A stretch of DNA of 35,376 bases from the NCBI GenBank assembly GCA_947650285.1, contig CANTFL010001110.1:1-35376 (forward strand). The letters are read 5' to 3'. Positions 20,424-29,620 of the stretch are shown here, piece after piece (positions within the stretch are counted from its first letter, which is position 1; the number at the start of each line of letters is the position of its first letter). The DNA is from Hyaloperonospora brassicae (lineage: Eukaryota; Oomycota; Peronosporomycetes; Peronosporales; Peronosporaceae). Both the position numbers and the translations under genes were made by a program. The notes beneath the pieces were generated by a model, which saw only the letters and a list, made by a program, of their open reading frames with translations, was not told the DNA's origin and ran no database searches.

Positions 20424-21053
20424 ATGGTGCGCCTCAAGACGCGGTACGTGGTCCTTGAGGCCACAACAGGCGGCCGCAAGTCGGTCGGCACGAAAGAAGA
20501 CATTGTCCGGTTGGTGCGCGCGTCGATTGCCGCGAGTTACGGGGACGTGGGGTCCGGAGTGGCCCAGTACGCTTTTCAAGGTGCGTGTGTGTGCCAACGT
20601 GCACAACAGTCGACAGCGTCGAAGCGGGTCTGAACGTGGCCTCGATGCCGCCTGTTGGTTGCTCCTAGTGCTCTACTACAATGCGCACACGCGACTTGCG
20701 GTCGTTCGATGTGCCCGCGAACTGTGCAAGATGGTCGAGACGTCGCTCGTGTTTGTGACTGCTGCGCACCATCAAGACGTTCGTCTCCGAGTGGCTCGTG
20801 TGTGCGGTACGAACGCTCGAGGACGCTGCGTGGTGGTGGCACGGGTTGGTGGCATGGGTTGGTGTGTGACGGGATGTGACGCGACTTGCGGTGTGTGTGT
20901 GTGTGCGCTGTTTGGCCAGGCTCGAGTCGCACGTGCAGGAAGTACCTGCTGCAGTACTCCATGGAACGGGCAAAGACGATGAACCTGTATGCGACGCAGC
21001 CCACGTTCGACGAGGACGTGCAAGCCGAGATTGCACGAGTTGATCCGCACTGA
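20424..21053 (+). CDS. POP5: RNase P/MRP protein subunit POP5 (3 exons)
   Basis: Exons 20424-20580, 20669-20806 and 20920-21053 join in phase to 142 residues. Introns of 88 and 113 nt have GT-AG ends (GTGCGT...TAG and GTACGA...CAG). The product starts MVRLKTRYVVLEATTGG, the usual POP5 N-terminus, then GVAQYAFQVLYYNAHTRLAV, where exon 1 joins exon 2, and VRCARELCKMVETSLVFVT. Across the second junction comes VCGSSRTCRKYLLQYSME, the conserved RTC.K.L.QY block. POP5 helps form the protein part of RNase P (tRNA 5' processing) and RNase MRP (rRNA processing). The gene is head-to-head with the Csl4 gene with 141 bp between start codons, so two RNA-processing proteins share a promoter region. It converges with mL53. 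The acidic tail of animal POP5 is missing. Confidence 0.92.
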
Positions 21054-21169
21054 TCCTCGCTCGCTTATTTAATACCGAGCAGCGCTGTGCCAGTGCCGCG
21101 TCTCTCTTTCTCGCTCTCGCAACTTGTTGGGCCACCGTGTGGATCGCCAGCTGGCCGACTGCTACCGGT

Positions 21170-21856
21170 CTAGTCAATGGACTTGCCCTGTTTCTCGTAC
21201 TCCGTTTCGATCTGCGAGCAGTGGAAGTCCACCTCCTCGAAGATATCGCGCACGTTCTTGTTAGGCACTTCCATCACGTGCTTGCCCCCATTGACTGCAC
21301 CGCAGCACAGCGACGTGTTGGACACAGCAAACACCACAGCACAACTTCGTTGACAATGGACCACCCCCGCGAGATAAAACACTTGGGCAACGTACTGAAG
21401 TCCAGTTGGATAGTGGGCACGGAGCCCGCCAAGGTCGTGTGCTGCTCGATCTCTGCCTTGGGGTTCACCTTGCGCGTCTACACGTGCCAACCAGTACACA
21501 ACCCCTCATCAGCATCAGCATCATCATCTTCTTCTCCTTCATCCTCCTCCTCCTCTCTTCTTCTTCTTCTTCTTTGTCCTTCTTCCTCCTCTAAACACCA
21601 CAAAGGCTCTGCAATGCAACGCAGCGACACTCACCTTCTGCGCCGTCATCTGGCGGTAGAATTCACTGGCAATGGATCGAATTCACAGCCCCCGACACCA
21701 TTGAGTCAGGTACACAGAGACCAGAGACACCGAGACACTCGACAAGAACAGCAAAAGAGACGTCGCCACTCACCACGCACCAGTTGCCCGCCCATCAAAG
21801 CTCGAGAAGGAAATTTTGGCCGACTTGAGGAACCGCACGACGTTACGGGCCGCCAT
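21170..21856 (-). CDS. MRPL53: Mitochondrial large-subunit ribosomal protein mL53 (4 exons)
   Basis: Exons on the minus strand are 21856-21774, 21665-21635, 21477-21396 and 21294-21170, joining in phase to 106 residues. All introns (108, 157, 101 nt) have GT-AG ends. The product begins MAARNVVRFLKSAKISFSSF, continues GACEFYRQMTAQKTRKVNPK and TIQLDFINGGKHVMEVPN, and ends IETEYEKQGKSID. This is the thioredoxin-like fold shared by mL53 and related small mitoribosomal proteins: a beta strand of KI.F..F type, a helix, then a K.NPK..I turn and a strand with DF.NG.K. The length and N-terminus fit mL53 best; another L51/S25/CI-B8-type protein is the alternative. Exon 2 is only 31 nt. The gene is head-to-head with SAP18. 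Confidence 0.75.
21526..21592 (-). promoter_or_regulatory. Polypurine (GAA/GGA) tract in mL53 intron 2
   Basis: On the transcript strand this part of intron 2 is almost pure purine with repeated GAAGAAGAAG and GGAGGAGGA. It lies downstream of the 31-nt exon 2. GA-rich runs are known splicing enhancers and can also form triplex DNA; either role here is inferred. Confidence 0.4.
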
Positions 21857-22228
21857 GTTGTGGACTACTGTTGCGCGGGACTGGATGGACGCAACGTCTT
21901 GAAGAAAGGATAGCAATATTACCAATTACGACAAAAATCACAATAACAGCATAGCCCAACCAAATGACAACTATCACAGCATCGACAGCCATGACATCAA
22001 CAACAACAGCACGACCATAACAGCAATAACAGCAACATAACCCCTTACAAATATACCAACAAATAGAGCAATGTCAGCAATACCAACCAGAACAAGGATT
22101 GCAATTGCAATAGCACCCATAACACTACCCATAGTGGCGACGATAGTGATCCTGTCGGACCGCATACCCTCTCGAATTCGCTCAGCACCAGCGCGACCGA
22201 CCGTCCGACCGCGCCAGTGTCAGTCAAC
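21857..22228. promoter_or_regulatory. Shared promoter region of mL53 and SAP18, low complexity
   Basis: This 372-bp gap lies between the two start codons. About 21930-22135 is A/C-rich with repeats of the AACAGCAA / CAACA type (for example AACAACAGCACGACC, ATAACAGCAATAACAGCAAC). No TATA box or Inr match is clear. The function as a bidirectional promoter is inferred from gene orientation. Confidence 0.5.
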
Positions 22229-22955
22229 ATGCCCGAAGAGCCGGCAATCGACCGCGAGAAGCACTGCCCCTTTCTGCTGCGCGTGTTCTTCAGCAAAGGG
22301 GCACACAACAGGCAGGAGAAGCGCATTGCTGCGGCACTGATTCCCTGCCGGCAATCGATGCGCAACTGACGATGCTGTGTGTGTGTGGATATGGCGACAC
22401 TCTTTTGTTCGGTTGTCGATGCCCAGGGCCGAAGCCTTTGAAGCACTGGACGATACGCCAATCGCCAATGAGCTGCACATTTACACGTGGTACGTCGTCG
22501 AGCGACTGTGGTATAGCGTGTGTGGTGTGTCACGCACGAGCAGCAGAAGAAGAGCTACACGCGGTGACTGAGCCTGTGACTGAGATGGTCGGTACAGGCC
22601 CGACGCCACACTTCGCGAGATGGCAGACCTCGTGCAGGACTCGTACGTCGATGCGCAGAAGCCCAACATGCGTCTGAGCATTTGCGTCGTGTCCGAGACG
22701 CGGGACGGCAGGTGAGGCGACGTGACGGAGCGATCGACCGGTTCTGCTGCTCGGGTAGTGGTTGACACACGTGTGCCCGGACGGCGTCGAGACTGACTTG
22801 AGGTGTCTGTATGGACGTGACGTGACTGCAGACTGCTCATGCGCAAAGTCGGCTACGTGAACAGCAGTCGACGTCGATGTGCGGACGACAACAAGTCGCT
22901 CGCTAGTGTTCGGTTCCGTCCAGGCGACTTGCTGGACATTGCACTCGTCGAGTAG
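22229..22955 (+). CDS. SAP18: SAP18, Sin3-associated/ASAP complex protein (4 exons)
   Basis: Exons 22229-22311, 22427-22489, 22598-22711 and 22832-22955 join in phase to 127 residues. Introns are 115, 108 and 120 nt. The product has EPAIDREKHCPFLLRVFFSK, the near-universal IDREK.CP.LLRVF block of SAP18, then ANELHIYTWPDATLREMADL, where the second junction completes Trp, and RFRPGDLLDIALVE at the C-terminus. SAP18 has a ubiquitin-like fold and works in the Sin3 histone deacetylase complex and in the ASAP/PSAP splicing and exon-junction complexes. Intron 1 begins with GC, not GT (AACAG then GCAGGA); no GT donor exists before the in-frame stop at about 22367, and the GC donor restores the reading frame exactly. 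The protein ends without the proline-rich tail of animal SAP18. Confidence 0.92.
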
Positions 22956-23155
22956 CGCACGTCAAAGACGACGAGTGCACGTGTTGCAACCAGACACTCG
23001 GGTTTGCCCATCATATATCGTGTACCACGAGCGCCGCGTCGGGTAATTGTTAATCACTTAATACAGTACCACCGAGTGGTCGAATGGGTTCTGCCGTGGC
23101 AGTATCGGTTTGAAGAGGGTTTGCGACTCGCTCGGGCTCCAGTCCCGCAGACGAA

Positions 23156-23810
23156 ATGGTGTTAGTGACGACGGACACGTTCCTGGACAAAGTCGCCGCG
23201 TTCTACGCAGCAGCGCACGACTCGAAGGGCTCTGTCGCCATCTCGTGCAAGAGAGGTACGTCTCTTGACGTGCAGTGGTCGAGCGGTGCAACGACGCACT
23301 GTGTGCTGACGGCAAAGTGTGTGTCATTGCGTTTGGTCTCGTTCTCTGTCTCTGTCTTGTTGTTGTTGCTGTTCTTCTTGTGGGTTTGTGCCCATATATG
23401 TAGTGCCAGTGACCAAAGCAAATGGGAAAGCGCAGCAGAAGATCCGGAAGCTGACGGTGGAAGACGGCGAGCACGTGCTGCTGTTCCGCGCTTGCAAGTA
23501 CGGCAACAATAAGCACAAGAAGAAATACAGCACAGTGGTGAGACGAGAGAGGCTCGAGAGAGCGAGAGAGAGAGACTGAAGGGACGACGATTGCTCACGC
23601 ACTGTGTCTGCTGCTGCTGCTACTACTGCTACTGCTACTGCTGTTGTTGGTGCTGGTGTAATGGTGTAGGTGACGGCAGTGCATCACGCGTCGTTCCACG
23701 CGTCGCTGAGTCAGATTGTCAAGACGAAAGTGGACGCGACCACGAAGGACATGGCTGGCAAGAGTGCGGGGAAGCGCGTGGTGGCCAAAGTGACGAAGAC
23801 GGCGCAATAG
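23156..23810 (+). CDS. SRP14: Signal recognition particle protein SRP14 (3 exons)
   Basis: Exons 23156-23255, 23404-23537 and 23670-23810 join in phase to 124 residues. Introns of 148 and 132 nt have GTACGT...TAG and GTGAGA...TAG ends. The product starts MVLVTTDTFLDKVAAFYAAA, with KGSVAISCKRVPVTKANGK across the first junction, then LLFRACKYGNNKHKKKYSTV and the C-terminal helix HHASFHASLSQIVKTKV, ending in a lysine-rich tail. SRP14 pairs with SRP9 on the Alu domain of SRP RNA and slows elongation while ribosomes reach the ER. The KKK.STVV block is typical. Intron 2 carries a CTG/CTA triplet-rich stretch. The gene follows SAP18 in the same direction after 200 bp and converges with ATAD5. Confidence 0.9.
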
Positions 23811-23965
23811 ATAGAGACGCAGTGTGGGTTCGAAGGTGCAGGTCTAGCGAGCACTGGAGGCGATGAATGGAAAGCTTTGAGTGGGTACGGCGATACAGGA
23901 CGGGGAACTAGTACACGAGAGAGGTCAGTTGGGTCTCTTGTACCGCGGCTCGTATTTACTTGCAC

Positions 23966-26900
23966 TTATTTTTGCGGTAAGGCAGCCGGGGAGGCCGCGA
24001 CGATCGGGTCTGTGTCGGTCTGCAAGTACGTGTTAAAAGCTGGCAAGTCGTCAATGAGGCTCATGTCCCCCAACACGTCACCCAAATAGTGGTTGCGTCG
24101 AGACGCCCGTCGTCGACCTTCTTGCAGGCCAGTGCTGGACAGCAGACACCCCACCATTGGCATGTAGTCGAGGGTGAATCGCGGTTCCGAGGTCCCGCAT
24201 CTGCGACAGATAGACAGCCAGCCACACAGCGTGAGGTGACAATGACCGGCATAGCAGTGGCACTCGAGATCAACACGCACGCACCCTTTGTATGCAAGTG
24301 GGAGCTCGAACTTCATCTTCAGCGCCGCTAGCTCCGTCTGGTGATAATGTCGTCTAGAAGCTGCGAGAGCACTGTCTAATGTTCGCTGCACGCACGTAGA
24401 GGCGACGAGTCCTTCGTGCTGCATAAGGGACGCGCCAAGAGAACTTGCTGATGATCCTAGCGTCTGAAGGCTCGAACGTCTCAGCTCCAGCGCAGCAAGA
24501 TGTCGACGCTCGCGGTGGAAGAACGAATCCTGCTATGCAGTCGGACAAAACACTCGTTGTTAGAGTGAACAAGCGACCAGATCGACAGCTGCGTGTACCT
24601 CAGTGTCGTCGTCGTCGCCGTCATGTCCAGTTGCCAAAGCTGGTGCCATCCACACTTCTGCAACCGAAACAGCATCCATGATCTGCGCTAACTCTGCCAT
24701 CGCATCAACGTCCACTTGCTTCTCTTTACGGCTTTTGCCACCAAGAGACTGTCTCTCTGATCTAGAAGAAGCTTCTGCGAGCTCAGCTAGTAGATTGCTC
24801 GTTAGTGCATCGAAGGACGAGCCCCCTGTCGTCCACAAAGTCCAAGCAGGAACATCAACATGCGACGTATCCTTCTTGTCGACAACATCCTGCCAACGCC
24901 ATTGTGTCTTCTTGCTTGCATCGGACACCGGCAAATTGGCCTCGAGAAAATGCAGCGAGCGACGAACATCGCGCTTGAAAAAGTTGCCCAGCGCATCAAT
25001 GAGTGACGGTGCCAACTGCAGTCCTTCGATAAAGGCTACCAGACGCATCCAAGTCGCAAACTCGTCCATGGATGGCTTGCGGAGCTCGCGACATAGCCGT
25101 CCGGGCTTAGCAGGGAATGCATCTGGCAACTGCGTGCACGTTACAACAATTGGACACTTTGCATGCTTGGCGATGGAGCACACGGCACTGAGGAAGCCTT
25201 TGTCTTCGTCAAAGATCAGGTCTGCATCCTCAAACATCACAAGTGACAATGGCGCTGCTATGGGCTGCTCCAAACTCTTGCGGCTTGTAGAGTGTCTCCT
25301 CCTTTTTTTCTTGTGCTTCGTTTTCTTCATGCCGGCCTTTGCACCCACGTGCAGCACCCGAGCTGACTGCGTAGCTTCACCTGCAAGTTCCACAACGCTC
25401 TTTCCAGAACGATTCTGGGCGGCGTTGATCTCAATGATCTCGTAGCCCAGCTCCTCGGCACATGCATACACGGCTGCAGATTTGCCTGCGCCCGACTCGC
25501 CTTCCAGAATAAATAAACGGCACAGATCACCAACCTCATCGTCACTATCGCTGTCGCCATCCTCGAACGAAAACAGCTCTGACTCGAGGCAATTCAGCTT
25601 TTCCTGATCACCACCACCGACCTTCCAAGCACTCAGCCATGATGACAGTGTGTGAAGCGCTTCGCAATTGCCAACAAGACCACTAGCATTTACCGGCAAG
25701 TAGCGGTCTACTAAAGACAAGTTCTGCTCGCGATCCAAACGTCTCGTCCTCGCCAGTTCGAGCCCCTCAAGGAGCTCGCGCACTCGTTTCTCACGCATCC
25801 CATGCGTCTCAACTAACTCATCAATCAACAATGTTTCCCTTTTCATCAGCTCTTCCATAGCCGCGTCTGCATTCTCCGCTGGACGTGGAGAGGTAACATC
25901 GATACATTCGACAACTCGAGCTCGTAAGCTGGAGGCATCCAAGTGCTCACGAAACCAAAACTGCTCACAGAACGAAGACTCGGTGGCTACTTGCCCATTC
26001 ATTGCTGCTTTTAGCTGATCCATCACGCCGTCCGTCAACTTGCTTCCTCTTGCTCCATCGTCATCAGCAGCTATTACTGCCGAGGGCTTATCGACTGCAG
26101 GTACGACTCGCTTTGGTGGCGACACGTCAATAACGGTCCTGTCTATATCTCCTGCCTCTACACACGCGATCAACACGTGCTGCACCTCGGGAAATAGCGG
26201 AAATGGCTTCCCCCAGCGACCACCCCCATTCGTACTCTGCCGTTGCTTCGTCTCACCATCTCCTTGCATTTTAACAGCTCCATCATCGTCTTCGACAGAA
26301 CTACCGCTTGGCTTGATACAAGCTCGCGCTTGAAAAAACGGACTAGCCGTTTTGCCGGCAAAGAAAGCAAGATCTTTCTCACGTGTCTGTCGAAGCTGTG
26401 CCCGAAACAACGACACGGTCTCGATCTCTTGCAGCTGCTTTTTCTCTTGCTCGCTCAGAAAGAACGACTGAGCCGTCTTGGCCACACTTGGTGAGCTTGT
26501 CGTCGAGTCGCCCTTCCCACACGCCAACGTCTTGAGTTTCCTGTTCATCTCTAACTTTCTCTTACGTCCACTCGTTGTCGCATTCCCTTCTTCGACTTTC
26601 TTCTTTGTCGACGGAGGTGGGGTCAAAAACGAAGCCGCCTCGTTCCTCGCAGCCACAGCATCCAGCAACTTTTGCTGCTGCTGGACTATCTCCGCCCGCA
26701 CAACTGCCTGTCGCTTCGGCCGCCCAGAGCTCATCCGAGCAGTCGAAACACCCTCTTCCATCATGCAGCGATCGACCCCCGCAACTGCCTCCACCCCCAC
26801 CCTCTCCGCTCTCGTCTTCCCGCTCCTCTCATTGCTCCCCCGCTTCACCTCCTCGTCCTTCTTCTTTTCCTCCTCCTCCCCCTCCTCACCAGTCTCCACC

Positions 26901-27379
26901 ACCTCTACAGCAGCTCCACAAACAGCAGCCACCGCATCATCTCCGTCCACCGCCTCTCCCTCTTCCGTCGCAATAGCGTCACACACAGCCGTTGGCGGCG
27001 TGCAAAAGCGCGCAATCGACGGCTGCGACGCGTCCACTCGTGCGCCTGCGCCTCTGCGAGGCGCTCGCGCTCTCTTCCGCCAACTTCGTCTCGACCAATG
27101 CGCTCGCTCGTCAAACTCGACGTCGTCCGCCTCGCTGTCGATCTCCTCGACGAGCGCGCGCGTCTCGACGCTCATGGGCGGCGTCGTCTCTCGGGCGCAC
27201 AACTGGGCAAAGCCAATGTCCAGCGGCAGGTGGGCGCTCGAGCGCAGAGTGGCCGCGTGCTCGCACTCTTGCTGCCGACGGTCGGAGGCGGTGGGGGCGG
27301 AGCACGCCGACAGGCGGCCGCTCAGCCAAGAAGCCAAGCCGTGCGACGCCATGGCGCGCAATAAAGTGCCTCCCGCCAA
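23966..27379 (-). CDS. ATAD5: ATAD5/Elg1-like RFC AAA+ protein, PCNA unloader (3 exons)
   Basis: Exons 27379-24599, 24529-24285 and 24200-23966 join in phase to 1086 residues; introns are 69 and 84 nt. The first 500 residues are disordered and acidic/basic, with QPSIARFC (119-126) resembling a PCNA-binding PIP box. DRYLPVNASGLVGN (559-572) leads into the AAA+ domain: Walker A GESGAGKS (627-634), Walker B LVMFEDADLIFDED (713-726) and a sensor-1 strand PIVVTCT (743-749). FEDADLIFDED is the hallmark of ATAD5/Elg1 rather than of RFC1 or CTF18. The last exon has FTLDYMPMVGCLLSST and GRRRASRRNHYL, like the end of ATAD5. The family unloads PCNA from replicated DNA with RFC2-5. Met10 (27352) is an alternative start. 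The second intron is a multiple of three without stops. Confidence 0.87.
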
Positions 27380-27700
27380 AAACGAATAAACGCGTCAAAA
27401 AAGGCGTTTGGCCCGAAAGAGCTACTTCACCGACGGGTTGTGCAAGCTGCTTTTTATATCCAGCACTTTAGGAGGCAGGCGCGACGACAGAGACATACGG
27501 CTGCTTGTTCATGATAGTGAACGTGGCTCGCAAAAGAATAGGGAAAAACTCCGTCATGTGTGCTACCGATTGGTATTTGGTACCCTCGAGTGCTTCGCTG
27601 TTACTTAGCCAGCAAGTAAACCCACCGCCAGGAACACCAACGGCAGCGACAGCAATACCACGTGTCCCTCGTCGGTAAAGCTGCAGAAACACTCATAGCC
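27380..27700 (-). other. Gap between SS18 and ATAD5 with a 74-codon open frame
   Basis: The gap should hold the SS18 3' UTR and the ATAD5 promoter. A minus-strand open frame (27468-27692) reads MTEFFPILLRATFTIMNKQ near its end and looks somewhat protein-like, but I recognise no family and have no second exon for it. A second minus-strand frame directly after the SS18 stop encodes a hydrophobic stretch (see findings). I do not call a gene. Confidence 0.3.
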
Positions 27701-28935
27701 CTAGTGACCCATTGGCATCGATTGCTGGGGCATCGCCGAGCTTGGCTGAGGCATGGCCATACTCTGTGGCGGCATGGCCATGCTTTGCTGGGGCATCGCC
27801 ATGCTCTGATGCGGCATGCTTTGCATGCTCTGCTGTTGAGGCATCCCTTGCGTCGCTGTGTTCACGCGCTGCATCTGCTGCGACGGAGGCATCATGCTGT
27901 AGCCTTGAGGAGGGACTTGATACCCCATGTTTGGCACCATACCACCCCGGTTGTCTGCATAGCTCGTGGAATTCGGCAAGCCATTGTTCATTCGAATAGG
28001 ATGGGACATTGGCCCATTGCCGGGAGCGGCGTAAGGCATGCCGCCATTAGCATACCGCTGTTGTTGTTGTTGTTGCTGTTGTTGCTGCTGTTGCTGCTGC
28101 TGCTGCTGTTGTTGTTGTTGAGCCATCGGGTTCATTTGTCCATATTGCTGAGCCATCATGGGGTTCAACCGTGCCTGGTATTGGGCCTGGGCGTATGCTT
28201 GCGCCTGGGCTTGAGCCTGCGCTTGAAGTCGCGCTTGGGCCTGAGCTTGCGCCTGAGCTTGGGCTCTTGCCTGTGCTTGAGCCTGAGCCTGTGCTTGATA
28301 TTGGGCTTGATTGCCCATGGGCATCTGCATCATTCCTGCTCCAGCATACTGCTGTTGTTGCTGCTGCTGATGCCGCTGCTGTTGCTGTAGCTGCCGTTGC
28401 TGTTGTTGCTGCTGCTGGTGTCGCTGTTGCTGTTGTTGCTGTTGTTGCTGCTGTTGTTTCTGTGACATTTGGGACTGTCCATAGACCTGTGGCGGGCGCG
28501 GAGACGTCTCGGACGACTCGTCGGCCCACTTGGCCAGCGTCATGAGGTTCTTGTTAAGAATCTTGCGCTTCTTGTCCAGTTTCTCCGTGAATTCCCCCAT
28601 CTGCGCCGTCCCTTTGCCATGTTTGATCTGCGTGTTCAGCTCAATGATCTCGACGATGAGACTCGAGTTTTCGTCCAGCATGGCCTACAGAGCCCCCCCC
28701 CCGCCACACAAACACAGACAGACAGAGCTCTGATATTAGAGACAGCGTAGAGAGACAGAGTAAAGAGAGAGGACAAGGAAACGCACGACAAGCCGCCGAC
28801 ACCCAAAGACAAGTGACGTACCTGAATCTGCTCGGTACTAATCTGCTTCGTCTCGTGCTGCTGCTGTTGCTGATACTGCTGCGGCACTGCGTACGTGCGA
28901 GTCATCGCCATCGGCACTGCGGCCGTCATGTCCAT
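27701..28935 (-). CDS. SS18: SS18/SSXT (GIF-type) transcription coactivator, Gln-rich (2 exons)
   Basis: Exon 1 (28935-28822) and exon 2 (28684-27701) join in phase to 365 residues; the 137-nt intron has GTACGT...TAG ends and a poly-G run near its acceptor. The SSXT/QPGY-type domain starts in exon 1 (STEQIQ) and continues AMLDENSSLIVEIIELN across the junction, then KILNKNLMTLAKWAD. This splits the domain exactly at IQ/AMLDEN. Beyond residue 110 the protein is low-complexity: long poly-Gln runs, a QAQAQA-type stretch (codons at about 28170-28300), and a tail of repeated MPQQSMAM units. In animals SS18 is a SWI/SNF (BAF) subunit; in plants GIF proteins pair with GRF factors. A chromatin coactivator role is inferred. 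The CAG/CTG-like repeats (28060-28125, 28345-28460) are encoded by mixed CAA/CAG codons. Confidence 0.87.
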
Positions 28936-29126
28936 TATCGTGTACGTCCTATGTCGGATTGTGGGGCAACGCAGTTGCGATCGGATTGGCGGAAAAGATC
29001 TGCAATCGGATTGGCGGAAAAGATCTGCGATCGGATTGGCGGAAAAGATCTGCGATCGGATTGGCGGAAAAGATCTGGCGCCATTTGACTGGCGCAAACC
29101 CGACAAAGCACCGACGGCGCGACCCC
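28936..29126. promoter_or_regulatory. Shared promoter region of SS18 and mL59
   Basis: The 191 bp between the two divergent start codons are more than half occupied by the 25-bp tandem array. To its right is a 6-bp inverted repeat GCGCCA-TTTGAC-TGGCGC (29079-29096). No TATA box is seen. The promoter role follows from the head-to-head layout. Confidence 0.6.
28977..29076. repeat. Four tandem 25-bp units with inverted CCAAT boxes
   Basis: Units 28977-29001, 29002-29026, 29027-29051 and 29052-29076 share GCGATCGGATTGGCGGAAAA followed by GATCT. Only one base differs (GCAATC in unit 2). Each unit carries ATTGG, the reverse of CCAAT, and GGCGGAAAA, a GC-box/E2F-like string. The array sits between the start codons of SS18 and mL59. 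Confidence 0.92.
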
Positions 29127-29620
29127 ATGAGCGGCATGCAGCGGTTCCTCCGACTGAGTGCGGCCGAGGCCGAAGCCGCGATGCAGCCCACGCTCGTGGC
29201 CGGCAAGTGGAAGCAGCCGCTGCTCTCTGGTCGGAAGGTGGCACTGGTGAAGAAGCACGCGGCCCGCAACGGTCTTTTGGGGACGTGGGAAGCAGGCAAA
29301 GGCGGCTGGCTCGAGACGTGGGACCGACCCCAGCAGCACCACGTGATGCGACCACCGAAGGGCCACAAGAACCAGCGCAATGAGTTTGATCGGTACGTGA
29401 TGGCGCTGCTAGTGTTGTTGTGGTTGTTGTTGTTGTTGTGTGTGGAAAGTCGTGGAGGTCTGACGTTGGTGTGTTTTTGCTGCGTGGGGATAGCGTCAAG
29501 AAGGTGCAGGCAGCGATGGCAGCGATGCCTGGCAAGATTGCTGACCACAAGAAGGCGGTCAAGCAGGCAAAGCCGCTGAAAGGGCTGTACAAGTGGCTCA
29601 ATGAGACGGACCCGTATTAG
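29127..29620 (+). CDS. Probable mitochondrial large-subunit ribosomal protein mL59 (2 exons)
   Basis: Exons 29127-29392 and 29494-29620 join in phase to 130 residues; the 101-nt intron has GTACGT...TAG ends. The product is small and basic: MSGMQRFLRLSAAEAEAAM, then LLSGRKVALVKKHAARNGLL, RPPKGHKNQRNEFDRVKK and AMAAMPGKIADHKKAVKQAK. The SGRK..LVKK.A...G block and the RPPKGHK.....DR..K....M..MP.KI.....K block agree with what I know of the mL59 (fungal MRPL25) family, which binds mitochondrial 23S-type rRNA. I recognise this from the pattern alone, so a different mitoribosomal protein remains possible. The gene is head-to-head with SS18 across the 25-bp repeat array. Confidence 0.65.

Noticed and set aside
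23820..23845. GGTTCGAAGG, like a tRNA T-loop
   Set aside because: No matching acceptor, D or anticodon stems could be placed around it.
26478..27389. 303-codon plus-strand frame opposite the N-terminal part of ATAD5
   Set aside because: Ser/Pro/Thr-rich shadow of the acidic/basic disordered part of ATAD5; no start context or domain.
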